NCBI GenBank assembly: GCA_003952965.2
Contig: CM025851.1
Location: forward strand, 3,187,307-3,251,306
Source: Morella rubra
Lineage: Eukaryota; Streptophyta; Magnoliopsida; Fagales; Myricaceae
Direction: 5' to 3'
Length of the DNA stretch: 64,000 nt
Numbering within the stretch: the stretch's first letter is position 1; each line of letters opens with the position of its first letter. The notes beneath the pieces were generated by a model. It was not told where the DNA came from, made no database searches, and saw nothing but the letters and a program-made list of their open reading frames with translations. The position numbers and the translations under genes were made by a program. Shown here piece after piece: positions 37,350 to 49,800 of this stretch.

Positions 37350-38292
37350 GTTGCCAAAATATCCGAATTTGAAACGAAAGTTCGAGGTTTCATTCAGAAT
37401 TTCTGGAGCTTTGTTTTTCTGTTCTACTGATTCACGGAAGGCGATAACGACCTTGGGTGTTGAAGTATCTTGTCCGGTCACCAATAAACCGACGCCGTCT
37501 CGCAGACTCTCTCTGTAAAAGCAACGGTCACACCTTTTGGGCTTTTACTGGTTTTTATGAAGGGCTGGGTTCAAGTAGGCCGATAATGTACTGGTGGCCG
37601 TGGGATCATTTCAAGCCCAGGTTTGTTATAGAAAGACCACGTTGATTACTTCGTTTCAAGCCCATTTTAAATGACGGGCCTTGTGCCTGCAGGCCTTAGT
37701 TGGCCCATAAAATGTTTAGGCACCCTTATCCTTCTCATAGAGACGCGAAATCAAGTTGCTTTCTTCAATGGATGGGATTTTAGCAGACCGTGATAGAAGA
37801 TCTGACGCGGTTCATCGGAAAATTTTACCATCTTTTTTCAGGGCAGAATGATTAAGAAAGACCAGCATCCATAAGAAGCCTACGGCAGCTCTAGATGAAC
37901 ATAGAGGAACCATAAACAAAAAGCACTGCCTGAACATGGTGCACCAGGTTTTCTCACGATATCAAGAACAGTGCAAAATGACTAAAGAAAAGCAAAGCCG
38001 ACAAGACCACAACCCACGAATATCGGAAATTGTTAGGTATATCATCCCCAAACCAACCCCATATATGATAAATGACATATTTAGCAAGAGCAGTTATTCA
38101 CAAGAAGAGAAAATATCACTTGCTACAACAAAAGTAACTCTCTTTTATTCTTTCTTCTTCCTTGGCACCTCTATCAGAAGCAGATGCTGTAGAAGAAGAT
38201 GACAAATATGAAGATCGAGGTCCCAAACCATGTTTTATTCAATCCCTTTTGTGTCCACTCCATCTAAAGTCACTTTTTTGTTGTCTCCTGTA
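37350..38292. other. Intergenic between TIM14 and the IQD gene
   Basis: The left part is TIM14 5' UTR and promoter, with GGGCC/GCCCA words (ggcccataaaatg at 37702, aagcccag at 37613) like those often seen in promoters of plant mitochondrial-protein genes. The right part is the 3' UTR of the IQD gene. Nothing else recognised. Confidence 0.45.
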
Positions 38293-41200
38293 CTACCTGC
38301 TCACATCATTGATAAGTTTATCCTCTGTATGCGCTTCGATGTCCTTGATGGAGCTAGAGTCCACCTTAGCAGGACTAGAATGCCTCCTGGGTCCACTGGG
38401 GGAGCCAGAGAAAGAGAGACGCTTCTTTGCAGAAGCCGCTGATGCCTTCCCTGGCGTTTCCGGTTTAGCTGATCCTAATGGACTTGGCAGCCGAGACCTA
38501 GCCTTTGCTGACTGTGTTGGTGTCATGTAACTAGGAACTGCATGTGAGCTCATAAAGCTTTCATCATCTGTCAGTGATAAACCTCCAATGCTGTGCCTCC
38601 GGCAGCGATCTGATTGGACACTAAGCACACTCCGCAAATCATCATCCCCACTCAAGCCACTCCCCCTAGGGCTTGGTTGTTTTCGCCTCCCAGTTACCGA
38701 TGAAGAAGATGGTGCAATGGAAGGTGGAGTAGAAGGGGAACCGCGACTCTGAGTTCTGCTTGATTTTTGGCCAGTAGGGGAAGGCTTGTTATCTTGGTTT
38801 AGATTGCGATGATAATAAGCTTTGGTGATTTCTCCAACAGAAACAGCACGACTTGCAGCACTCTTTACAGATGCATTGTCACTGTGATCCACTGCGCTTT
38901 GGCTCTCCCATGGCCGGGCTGCCATCCATCGCTCTAACCAACTCCAGCCCCAATGAGGATTGTTCGGATCCATAAATGTTGGGTTTGCAGATTGCGAAGG
39001 TTTCTTCCACGTTCGCTGTTGGAAACATTAACACCTGGTTTAGCTCTCAGAATAGTGTTTAAATCCAGATTGGAAGAAAGTAAATGTTTCTATTGAGGTA
39101 GAAGTATGCATGTAACTGGTACATGGGCTTAGTAGAACACTACAAAGAAGGATCAAGGTAATCTTAAAATGTCTCAATTTTGTCTGCTTCTAGTAGTAAA
39201 GAAAAAGAGTATGACTACAACATCAAGTCCCATTCTACTATCCAGAAATCAAAGCTTATCGAACAGGGATTCACCTAAAATGAATTTGAACTTTACCATA
39301 TGGTCCATGACAGATGAAGATCAAAACAAGATCATTACAAGTAATGTACAAAAGTCACTGATCAAATAGGGTAGAAATAATATGGTAAATGTGGCCATGG
39401 ATCGGTGAACAGCTCTATGTAAGTCTGGTAATATCAGGATCACTGGAGCTCTTAAACTTCACGAGAAATGGTGGTTCTGATAATTTAGGAAGAAACAGAA
39501 ATCAACATCACTTTCATGCTTGAATTACACTTCCAAACTCAAGAGCGCATAATAGGTCTATGTTTTGAAAACGACTTCCCGAGAAAATCATTTTCTTCTT
39601 ATTTGGACTTGGTAGAAGCATTCAAAACTCCCATGAAAGGAAAAGCACTGATGACAGCTTCTGTACAGAACAGATAAGTCACTTTTGTACCATTGAGTTA
39701 TCACCAAAGACATCAAAATCTTTGTCAGCCTGTATAAATAACTGAGGATGATCCTAAAAAATAACCATTTTTTATAAGGAAACAACAAAAGTTGATCTAA
39801 GAAAAATAAATGGGTATATCTTCAGTCAGAAAGCAAAAATTCCAAGTAAGGAAAAAGAGAAAAGATACATCTTGGGGTAAAATATTTTTTGTATCAAGTG
39901 ACCTTATTTCTGTACTGTTTCAACATGCCTCCAACAAAACCCTTTCTGCACCCACGAGTGAACCCAACAACTTATGAATTAGCTTTTCCTCAAAAGCATG
40001 AGAGACTTGGAAGATCTTCAGCTATTTCCTAACTTAACACTTCAACCATCAAGAACACCCAAGAAACCGCCAAACCTATCAACTGTAAGCTCAACTGCAA
40101 TTAGCAAATTAACAACTAGATGGCAAAGAGCAAAAAAGCAAAAAGAAAGGCAGGACATGCACATTATTCGTATTTTTCTGTCCTTCGTGGGATTAAAGTA
40201 CTGCCATCGCACTTATGCCCCCATGCTGGTCACAACTTAAAGGAATTTGATGCTTCAAAGTTCAAATCAGATTTTCAGAGTTTGCATCCGATAAGGGAAA
40301 AAGTCTCTACCTGATGTGAGAATGCATAAGCCAAAGCTCTTTCTCTTCGTATGGCAGCTTCCTGCCTGCCCTGTAGCTTTGCTTCAACTTGCTCCTTAGA
40401 TTGAGTGCTATCATTCCAATCTTCTAACACCTGTTGCAGAGGTGTTATACTTCAACTAATAAGATAAAACTACACATGTATTGCCTTACGGCAACAAATG
40501 GAGAAGTTCCATTTAAATAGAGATCAATAGGACTTAACCACATGCTTGCACCACATTGGACTTTCTGATGAAAATGACCTCCTCAAAAGCGAAAGACAAC
40601 AGCAAAACATTGACCATTTCTTATTAAAATTGAGACCGAGTACACAAGAGGACCAAGCGAAAACATTCATCATACATGGTACAGATTTAGGGGAAATTGG
40701 AGATACAGAAACACGGTAATTAAGAACATGAACCAGAAAAAAGGATGGCCAATCATTAGTTGTCTTTAATATCTGCACAACCAAATTGGGAAGATCGCTT
40801 TTAGAAATCTGTTGGTACATTTGGTGCCTCTATTATATTCCTATATTTCTGATTTTAACATAAGTCTTTGTGCTTGCTCGCAAAAAAAAAACATAAGTCT
40901 TTGTGCTTTATTTTCTTGTGGGGTCAAAGAAGGAGACCCATGAAGATGGGGAAATTCAGGTGAATTAGGAATAATTGTACACGATTTTGACCAAACTTGC
41001 ACTTAAGTTCACACCAATTAAAATCCAGGCCAAAGCAGAAAACACATACTTACTGAATATCCACAAGAAAGATAATGGAACTATCAAGGCTAGTAAAGTA
41101 AAAGCCATAAAGACAACGTCAATGTGCCCAAACAACAGTTGATTCATGTATTCAGTAGCACTAACACTCCACTCTATGGCTACACAGGATAAAGGCACTT

Positions 41201-42665
41201 ACAGAAGTTCTCAACTTATCAAGCTCTCTCTCATGCCTCTGTTGGAGCTGCCGCTGGAGAGCCTGGTTCTCCTCTGACATCCTCAATCTTCTTGCACGAA
41301 TCTGAGACTGCACACGAGCAAGAGTCTGCATGTATTTCAATGTGGTAGCTGCTTGGCGTTTGACAGATTGCCCTTGTATCAAGAATTTCAATCTCACCAA
41401 TCCCCTCAAAGCCTGCAAGGCCCTCCTGGCCTAAGAGACCCAGTGGCAGAAACCACTTCAGCTTTAGGGCAAACTTTTGAAAAACGCATCTCTTTTGAGA
41501 AGCCATGATACAAATCACTAAATAGCGCCTACCTAGCTACAAAAGAATGCTGCGTTCTAACTCCTCTGAGTACTCGAAAGAACTATGAAATGTAACGTGA
41601 AATTTCTAATAGAATTTGACACAAGTACGTGGTGTGATTGCCACAAGCTTGGCACTTCCCAAAAAGGAAATCAATCGTAACCAGGCCCTTTGAGCTTAAA
41701 TACAATATGTTAAATTTTGCTCAAACAGAAAGAAACCCAGAAAAGGCAATGCATTCTCAGGCACTCATAACACCCAGATAAATTATGTTTCAAAAAATTA
41801 TGGAAGATGAACTTCGGATATCAGAAATCATGCAAATAAGCATGCAGGATTTTGAGAATTTTTTGTGTTTTGAGAATTTTTAGGTAATGTTAACTTTATT
41901 GGTATGCGTGTTGTAGTTATTTTTATGTGGTGTTAAAAATGATGTTTGGTTGTAGAATTTTTTGAATTGTGAGGATTCAAAAAAGTCCTGGAAATTTTTT
42001 TTTACCGAACAATATCTAAGAAAATAAGTCGAAATCATATGCTATGACAGTTTAAACCTCAAATTTTTAAGCATTGTCGCTAAAATGGGAGGGATGTATA
42101 CAAATCCTACCGGTGGGTGTAAAGAAGGAACCATACCAAGTATCCTCGGAATGCAGTCTGAATCTTAATGGCTGCAATTTCCTCGGTCGACTTTCCAGAG
42201 TGCAGGGGGACACTAGTGAGACGAACAACCTCTGCAGCAGCCTGAGCAGCCGCAACAGCTGCCTCTGCAGCCACAGCAGTGGCAATTGCCACCGAGTAAG
42301 CGTGCTTGTTCTGTTCATTCTCTGTTTCGGTCAACTTCACATCTTTATTGGGAGGGGGAGGAGCAGGAATAGCAGGGGCAGGGGGAGGAGCAGGACTTGC
42401 TAATGCAGTTTCTTCGAGCAAAGAAACCGGAGCCCGTTTCTTGAGCTTTCCAAAACAACCAGTTCTTGGTTGATGGGTTTTCTGATAAAAACAATGAGAA
42501 AGAACATTAATTACAGTCTAATCGTTCTAGTTGCACAAGAGATAACAAAAAGGCTCGTTCTATGTTCGAGATAACAAGGATAGATAGAAACGTCCAAACC
42601 TTATCTTTGGGCTCGGGCCTGAAAGCTTTCTTCACTGCAGAAAAACAGCCCCCTTTCTTCCCCAT
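38293..42665 (-). CDS. IQ67-domain (IQD) calmodulin-binding protein
   Basis: Five exons on the minus strand: 42665-42600, 42481-42137, 41430-41203, 40430-40311, 39015-38293, summing to 1482 nt and 493 residues. N terminus [20 protein letters not shown] is the typical basic IQD start. The IQ67 domain spans about residues 125-191: the first IQ motif ([20 protein letters not shown]) crosses the exon 2/3 junction at the position conserved in IQD genes, followed by [20 protein letters not shown] and [17 protein letters not shown]. An Ala-rich segment and a Pro-rich run ([15 protein letters not shown]) precede it. The Ser-rich C-terminal half contains the conserved [15 protein letters not shown] block. 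IQDs are microtubule- or plasma-membrane-associated scaffolds that bind calmodulin and kinesin light chains. I cannot assign the exact IQD number. A 5' UTR intron (donor near 43135, acceptor just above the ATG) is likely. Confidence 0.94.
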
Positions 42666-44662
42666 TCTCTAGTCGTTCACCTTTAGAAAATCAAAGCAGA
42701 GCAAGAAGTTTTAGCCGCCCGTGGGCAAATGAACAAAATTTACCATACTACGGCCATCCAAATGAAACAAATCCCAGAAAGCCTTCAGGCAAGTCAAAAC
42801 TCTAACAGGATGTCAAAAACTTCACTACAGATCTAAAGTAGGCACTACGTACCAAACTCATTAACCAGCCAGCAATGTGAAACAGAGAAAAACAAAAATA
42901 AGTAGGAGTAGACTTTCCACCAATCAAAAACTCAACCCAAAAGATGGTGCGACGCCCAGGTGCCAAAATCGAAAGATTTCTCGTTGAACAAGGAACCTAG
43001 ATCAAATTCTTCAGATAATTTTGCAGACACGCCCCTTATAGAGAGAGATAGGAACATAGAACCCCCATAAATGAGGACAAAAATGGACAAACATATCATT
43101 GACAAAAGCCAAAACAGTAGAAAACACTCCAAATACCTCTGCATGGAGTCGCAGATCTGTGTAAATTGAGGAACTTTCTCCTCCGCGTGACAAAACAAAA
43201 AATCCCAAGAGGGACTTGATGATGGACACGCGTCTTCTGTGAATAAACACAGAGGGAGACAGAGAGGGAGGAAAGGGGGACCTGATTTTCCCGAAGCAAC
43301 CTTCAACTTTGGGATTGGAACAATAACAGCTTGGGGTGGGGGTTGGGGTTGGGGAAGGTGGGGTCTACAGGTTGTGAATGCTATTTTAAGATTTAAACAA
43401 CGGCAACCAGATCAACATCAACTGCAACAACACAAAGGCCTCTCTGTCTTTGTTTTTCAGTTTTTTTTTTCGGTTTTCTGGGGAAAAAAAAAAAGTACAA
43501 GGAGTAGTTATTTAGAGATAATGATGTTCCCGTTACCCGTCCAAGAGGGACTCTTTATTCTTCGCCATTCACAGTCAGTCACGCAAACACCTTTGACTTC
43601 CATTAATCCAATGTTTTCAAAACCCTTTGTTTGAAGTCCGGTCTGAGGAAGGCCCATCGATAATGCTGTGGTCGGCCATTCCATAGAGATTATCTCACAA
43701 ACCACGGGTGTGGCACTGGGACAGGGCATGGAACATCGTGAAAGATGTAGGTCGAATGGACCTAATTATACAATACACTTAACTTTCTTTTGGGTTTTCT
43801 TTTTGGCCATTCACATAATACTCCCAGTTCAAGACTCCTAAAGCAAGTCATAACCTTGGGAACTTTGGCGTGTAAGGACTGTTGAGATAATTACGTGCAA
43901 ATTATTTATATAAAAAACAAGTTTACAGGGTAAATTCTATTTGCAATGGTATATGGTCAATGCAGGGGATTGAGACATTCTGCAACTCTTTGGACAAATT
44001 ACAAGTTTCCTTTTTTATATTTTGAGTCAAAGGCTAATTTTGTTTTATAAACTATGGTTTTTGTCAATTTTATACGAAGTTTGGAAAATGATACATTGTA
44101 TTTTTCACATTACATGATTACCATAAAATTATTTTATAAATCAAGAGCCCCTATTTTTTAAGAAAAACAAAAATTCAGATCATAACGTTATTTGCTTAAA
44201 CTACCAAAAAAACTTTTTTCTTTTTGCATTTGCATTTGCCTGATCATGTAACTGTCCTTAACTCCCTCCCAACTGCCTTCTGTAGTTGTAACTGGTTTAA
44301 ATTTAAACAGAGATTTGAAATCGTGAAGTAGTTTTAACTGTGTTTAAGACTCTGCGGCTGTTATGAAATTTTATACAATTTATAAACTACCAAGAGTTTG
44401 TTTGTTACTTACCTTTTATTGTTGAATGCTGATTCGGAATGTTTGGTTGGCCGTTGGTCCTATACTTTACAACCGCTTGTGAAAGTCTACCATAGTTCGT
44501 TCCCACATATTGTATGTAGTGCGCGTGGAGGATGACCTTCTAGACACAGCAACAATAATATTTCCTAAAGTAGAAAGCTACATCTCATTACAACATAATG
44601 GTACGTGTTTGGAGTTTCCAATAATTGCGTGCATGTTGCCTCCTCATTTGAACAAACCAGTG
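42666..44662. promoter_or_regulatory. IQD upstream region and spacer
   Basis: 5' UTR exon and intron of the IQD gene lie at about 42670-43310, promoter beyond. A guanine-rich block at 43333-43362 with five G runs sits near the probable transcription start. From about 43700 on it is spacer with no gene recognised. Confidence 0.45.
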
Positions 44663-45048
44663 TGATGTTTGGGAAGCAACAAATTTAAGAATTCTGAATT
44701 TGAAGGAGAAAAATTTGAGAGTTTAAAAATATTTTTCTGCGGGTTTGTAAAAAATTAGTGAGAAAAATTAAGAATTATTAATTATAAAATAATTTTTATT
44801 GTAATTGGTTAAAAAGTAAAGAAATAGAAAATTTGATAGAATTTTGTAATAAAAAATAATAATGGGATCTGTTAAAAAAAAAAAGAAAGAGAAGATTTTA
44901 CATAATTTTTTATAAAAAAAAAAAATTAAGATTGGTATGAAAATGTATTGAAGTTTGTGGAACAAAATTTGATATTTAGTTGTAAAAAATTTGACTTTAA
45001 AAAGAAAAATCTTCAAAAATTGAAAATTCTTCATAACTAAACATCATC
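44663..45048. mobile_element. AT-rich MITE-like element
   Basis: The left end TGATGTTTGGGAAG and right end CTTCATAACTAAACATCA are imperfect inverted repeats (GATGTTT(A/G)G core). The 386-bp interior is over 75 per cent A+T with many AAATTT words and no coding potential. A similar ATGATGTTTGGTTG word also occurs at about 41939 inside IQD intron 2, suggesting a dispersed family. Confidence 0.5.
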
Positions 45049-46803
45049 TTAGATACTCTCAATTTTGCTGTTTGTCTAATTCAGGTAAAAAAAAAATTAC
45101 AATATTCAATGATGTGTGATTTAATTGTTGAGCAGTGTCTATCTATAGCATTTAATACATTTAGTACTTTTATCTTTTCGAATTGAAACGTAGATAATAA
45201 ATTTGAGACAACCTTGGGACCCCGAGGGGTTTGAGAAAAATATTCATAACACAAAAAGATTTGGGACCGGAGAAATGACAACACAGGCGGCATTCTCACG
45301 TGGCTGTCTTGAAGTTGAGACTCCGAGCTGCTTGGTTGAGGGTCCTATCTCGAATTCCATTTTCCAAATGTGACCACTCTGCCTCTACGATTCCATCGTT
45401 TGGTAAGAATCTTTGCTATCCATATTCGGCTTCCTGTTGGAACGTGGATTCTCACGTTTTGTCGTTATTAGCAAAGCTAAGGAAGGGATAATGCCATAGC
45501 AGAAGCAGTAGTTATCGCGGCAACAGTCTGTCGTGACCACCAGGCCACCAAATCCATGACTGGGCTCTACCCATTCTCGAGCTCGCCGATGCATTAAATT
45601 AAACCAAATAAATTCATTCCATGGACCACAATCTTCAAAATTCAATGAACTTTTTATCTTATTCTGCTGTCGGACAATCTTCGAGTCCTGAATCTCAATG
45701 AGCCTGCTATGTAAATTTTTATTACATATTTAAGCTTAGTATAATGACCAATAAAACATATTATATTACATGTCCAATGCCTTCTGCTCGCTCCCATGGT
45801 CGTGCTAAGCACCTTTTGGCTTAATTGTGTTGGGTATTGAAGGAAATCTTTGGAGCTTCAACCACATTGTAAAATTGGTCAGATTGAAATTCTTTCATTA
45901 TTTCACATGCGATGGCGATATCTGCCAATCATTCCTATGGGAACAAGCGAGAAAAAAAAAAACCATCTTTATCCACAATAATATTTGGGCCTATAAATAA
46001 ATCTGAAAAATAAAAACGTAAATAATGTAAAATTTGGACGCTTAATTTATAAATATCGGTGAAAAAATAAAAAGATAAATAATTTCGGTAAAAAAATGAA
46101 TAAATAGATAATTTTAATAATTTTTTTTATATATTTATTATGATAAAAGAGATAATTTAATTAAAAAATATATTATTTTATAATTATTTTATTAAGTCAA
46201 AATTTAAGATGGGTCAAATATTTGGCATGCAAGTAAAACTGCTTAAAACTTAAATTCTAAAAAAATTTGACAGAGAAATACAATAGAAGTCCTCCGACAG
46301 ATTTGGCACGGACAAACAATTATTACTGCCTTCATAGAATTACGATGGAGCATAAGATTTTAAGGCACATTCTCAACGTGTGTTTAAGAATATTTTTCTT
46401 AAACAAAATATATTTCGGAAGAAAAACAGAAATCCAGTTGTTCTTAAAAGATAAAGGTATCCCTTAGGGTAGCAAAGGCCCGAAGGGCCGAAACTTAATG
46501 AAGATTTTCGAATAAAATCAAATGGGCCTAAAAAACAAGGGCCCTAGAGCATGTTTTCGCCCTCTTGGTTCCGAGGCTTTGACCCGATATCCCTTTAGGG
46601 TATTCATTTAGGGGATCGAAAACGAGAGTGCGAGGCAACGGCTTAATCTTCTGTTCCCGCAAACGGCAAACCTCCCTAAACTCCCTTACATGTAAGCTTC
46701 GAACCCGTGGCGCTTGAATTCTCCCAAGTATTTTGGTTCTGTCCATATATATGTGATCGAATTTGTCGTGTTTGTTTAGACCATTTTCTTAGACAGTTAC
46801 AGA
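45049..46803. other. Intergenic, upstream of the NOC2-type gene
   Basis: No gene recognised. A strongly AT-rich block occupies about 45960-46270. The last 150 bases before the ATG at 46804 are probably the 5' UTR and core promoter. Confidence 0.5.
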
Positions 46804-49800
46804 ATGGGGAAGCTGGGAAAGAAGGCGAGGAAGTTTGCTAAGAAGAATCTTCAGTCTGTACTCAAAAGAAAGCGGAAGCTGAAGTCTACGTTCAAGAAGA
46901 GAGCTTCTAAAAGTAACCATTCTACTCGCACCAAGTATTTTGGCTTTGTCTGTGAAATGTGCATGCGTTTTCATTTCATATAGTCGTTCTAGATGTCTTC
47001 TCTATTGACCTTTTGCGGCTGACCTCAAAACTTATCACTAAGTGTGCTCTTCAAGCTCCGGTTAATTGATTAATTCATGTCCGCGTTATTATTACTCCTT
47101 TTACGTCTATTCCATTTTCTGCCGTATTTGGAGATTGTTTTCTTACTCGTTGAAGTTCTTGCGGTCTTTGTAATATTGATTCGCTTGCTGTAGAAGATGA
47201 GCATGATGCTGCTGAAGACGAAGGGGATGCTTTAGAGCTGTCTAATGGAAGGTAAAAAAGGTGAAATTTATGCATCTTTCTCATCTTCAACCATTGAATG
47301 ATATTTTTTTCTTTTGTTATCTAGGACTTGATTCAATGTGTATCTTCCCCTTTATTTTCTTCTGGTTAAAATGTCTATCCCATGCCAGTCAAGTCTTGGA
47401 GAACTATGATGAGGAATCCACATGCATGCATTGATCTTGAACTTGATATTGAAAATGCTATTCTTTTTCTACTCAGAAACCCTGAAGGTGGAGATATGGA
47501 AGATACCTCCCTTGATGCGATATTTGGTGAAGACGACGGTGACCTGAGTGGAGATGATTCAGAGAGCGATGGATATCTCTCAGAGGTTGTGGAATATTTA
47601 GTATTGCTCAGATACTTTTTTCGTAACAGTGATTTGGTTATTGATTTGGCTTCTTCTTGTTAATGAGCAAAACAGGATTCAAGCTGCACATATGCTGAAA
47701 ATGGAAGAGAGGACTATCTTGAAGGTGAGAAGAGTGTTACCAGATGTGACAATACCCTTCTTCATTTTCTCTCTTACCCCTCTGCCTCTTTGGTTTTCTT
47801 CTGATGGACCTCATATGCAGACAGCAGTAACGGTAGTGCTTTAAAGGTGCAAAACAGGGAAATACATTTGGATCTTGCCAAGAAGACAAAAAAATTGCTC
47901 AGGTTGAAGGAAAAGGTATTCATTACCAAAATGTTCTTGTAATCACTTCAAAAGTGTCGCATTATTTCTGTTGTTTATTTTCTAAGTTTAGGATTGGTTA
48001 TTATTGGAAATTTCTATGTTGCATGGTGTGAACTGTTTCTAGTTTACTAACAAATGAAGAACAATGTACTATCGTTTTTATTGATTTTTGTTTCTATGGT
48101 GTTTTCCATCAATTGAGAAATGTGTTTTGGTGTTGTTGACGATGATGGAGCTTGCTGTGTGTATTGAAGAGAAAACTTTCTTAACCAATGGATATTATTT
48201 ATTCAGTGTAATCCTGGTAGGTCAGGATGTATGGGATAATTTTAAGCAGAATCTCAAGCCCAGTGAATTCAGAAGTCACTTATTAATGACAATCCATTTT
48301 AGCTGGGCTTTTGGAGCATTAGCTCTGACTCTTAACTTTAATTTCCCTGTGCTATGAATAATTAGATGAGCTGGAAATGGATACATTATTATGATGTTTT
48401 GAGGGATACACTTGATCATGAAAGATGCATATGCCTCAATGATAACCATGATTCATGCACACATTTTGAATCGTTGCCAGGGGATGCTTATTTGTTTGAG
48501 GTGCTATCTTACATATTAGGCACCTCTTCTCAAAGAAGAGGGAGAAAGGGGGGGGGGGTTATTTTCAGGTTCCATGCTTAACTGGAAATAAGTAAAGATC
48601 AAAATTCTTACTTTGTTATATCTGTCGTGTACATTTTGCTGGTGTTGTCTGAAATCAAAGCATGTGAAATCTGCAATAGATCTTGGTCTGTACGACTGTC
48701 GTCACCTTTCTCTACTTTCTATCAGTCTTTGCTGTTAAATGTTTTGCTGTCTTCTGAGAATGTTATCTGTTTATTCATTTGGCTATGATCCATTTCTATC
48801 CCCTAGGATCTGGAATTTGCTAAGTTTCTGGAAAGCTATGAGAATGATCTTCGACCTTTCAGAAACAAGGAGATTGTAAGTTTTTCCTTTATATTTATTT
48901 TCTATCAAGGCTATTGGTATCACAACATTGGGGATTTCATGGGCGATCTCAAGTTTTGTGGGGAATGTAATTCCTACGTCATGTTTCACGTGTTGGTTCT
49001 GTTTTTGTTTGTGCTTTCTTTGGTTTCTAAGTTTTCAGAGGGAAATAAATGGAAAATCGAAACCTTACATTCAACATTCATACAGGACCGTGCACTTATC
49101 ATTTATAAAGTCTATATATGACAGAATCATTACAAATGAAGAAAAGGGAGTAGAGTCTAAGATTATATCAATGGCAACATATGTGTGTGTGTGTGTATAT
49201 ATAGTAGATCCCAATTGGTTTGAAAAAAATATTCATGTAGCCAAATAATCACATGAAAAAGGTAAGTGTTAGAAATGAAATATTCGATCTCAGATTATGG
49301 CTCCACCATTTTGTGTTGTTTTGTTTTCCTATCAAAGGAACTCCTTCCAATATGTTTCTGCTTGCTGCAGTATTCTGATGAGGATGAGACGACTAATGAA
49401 GGCATGCAGTCAAATGAGGGCAAGGTTTTGACTATCTCTGCCATTCAATGCTGGAGCCGACTAGTCAAGGAGCAGCATAGTTTGCCTGCCCTAACTAGTC
49501 TCGTTAATGCATATCGGGCTGCGTGCCACTACGGAAGCAAATCAACAAGTGTTTCTGATGCTGATTCGTGCTATAGAATTCAGAACACTGAAACTTTTTG
49601 TCAGATATTGATGTTCATGCTTCGTGAGGGTGATAATATGTTCCGGGGGCAACTGGGGATATCAAGCTCCAATTGCAGGAAGGAGACAATTTCCACGTTG
49701 AAGAATAGTCCAAAATGGAAAGCTCTCAGACCACTAATCAAATCATATTTGAGGAGCTGTCTGTTTCTCCTGAATCAAGTTACTGAGCACGAGATATTGG

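Noticed and set aside
43239-43634. A 131-codon frame upstream of the IQD gene.
   Set aside because: It crosses the G-rich block and IQD leader region, has a skewed composition, starts at a non-ATG codon and matches no known family.
46528-46746. A 72-codon minus-strand frame just before the NOC2-type gene.
   Set aside because: It lies in the probable NOC2 promoter and leader, has no domain and no splice or start context.
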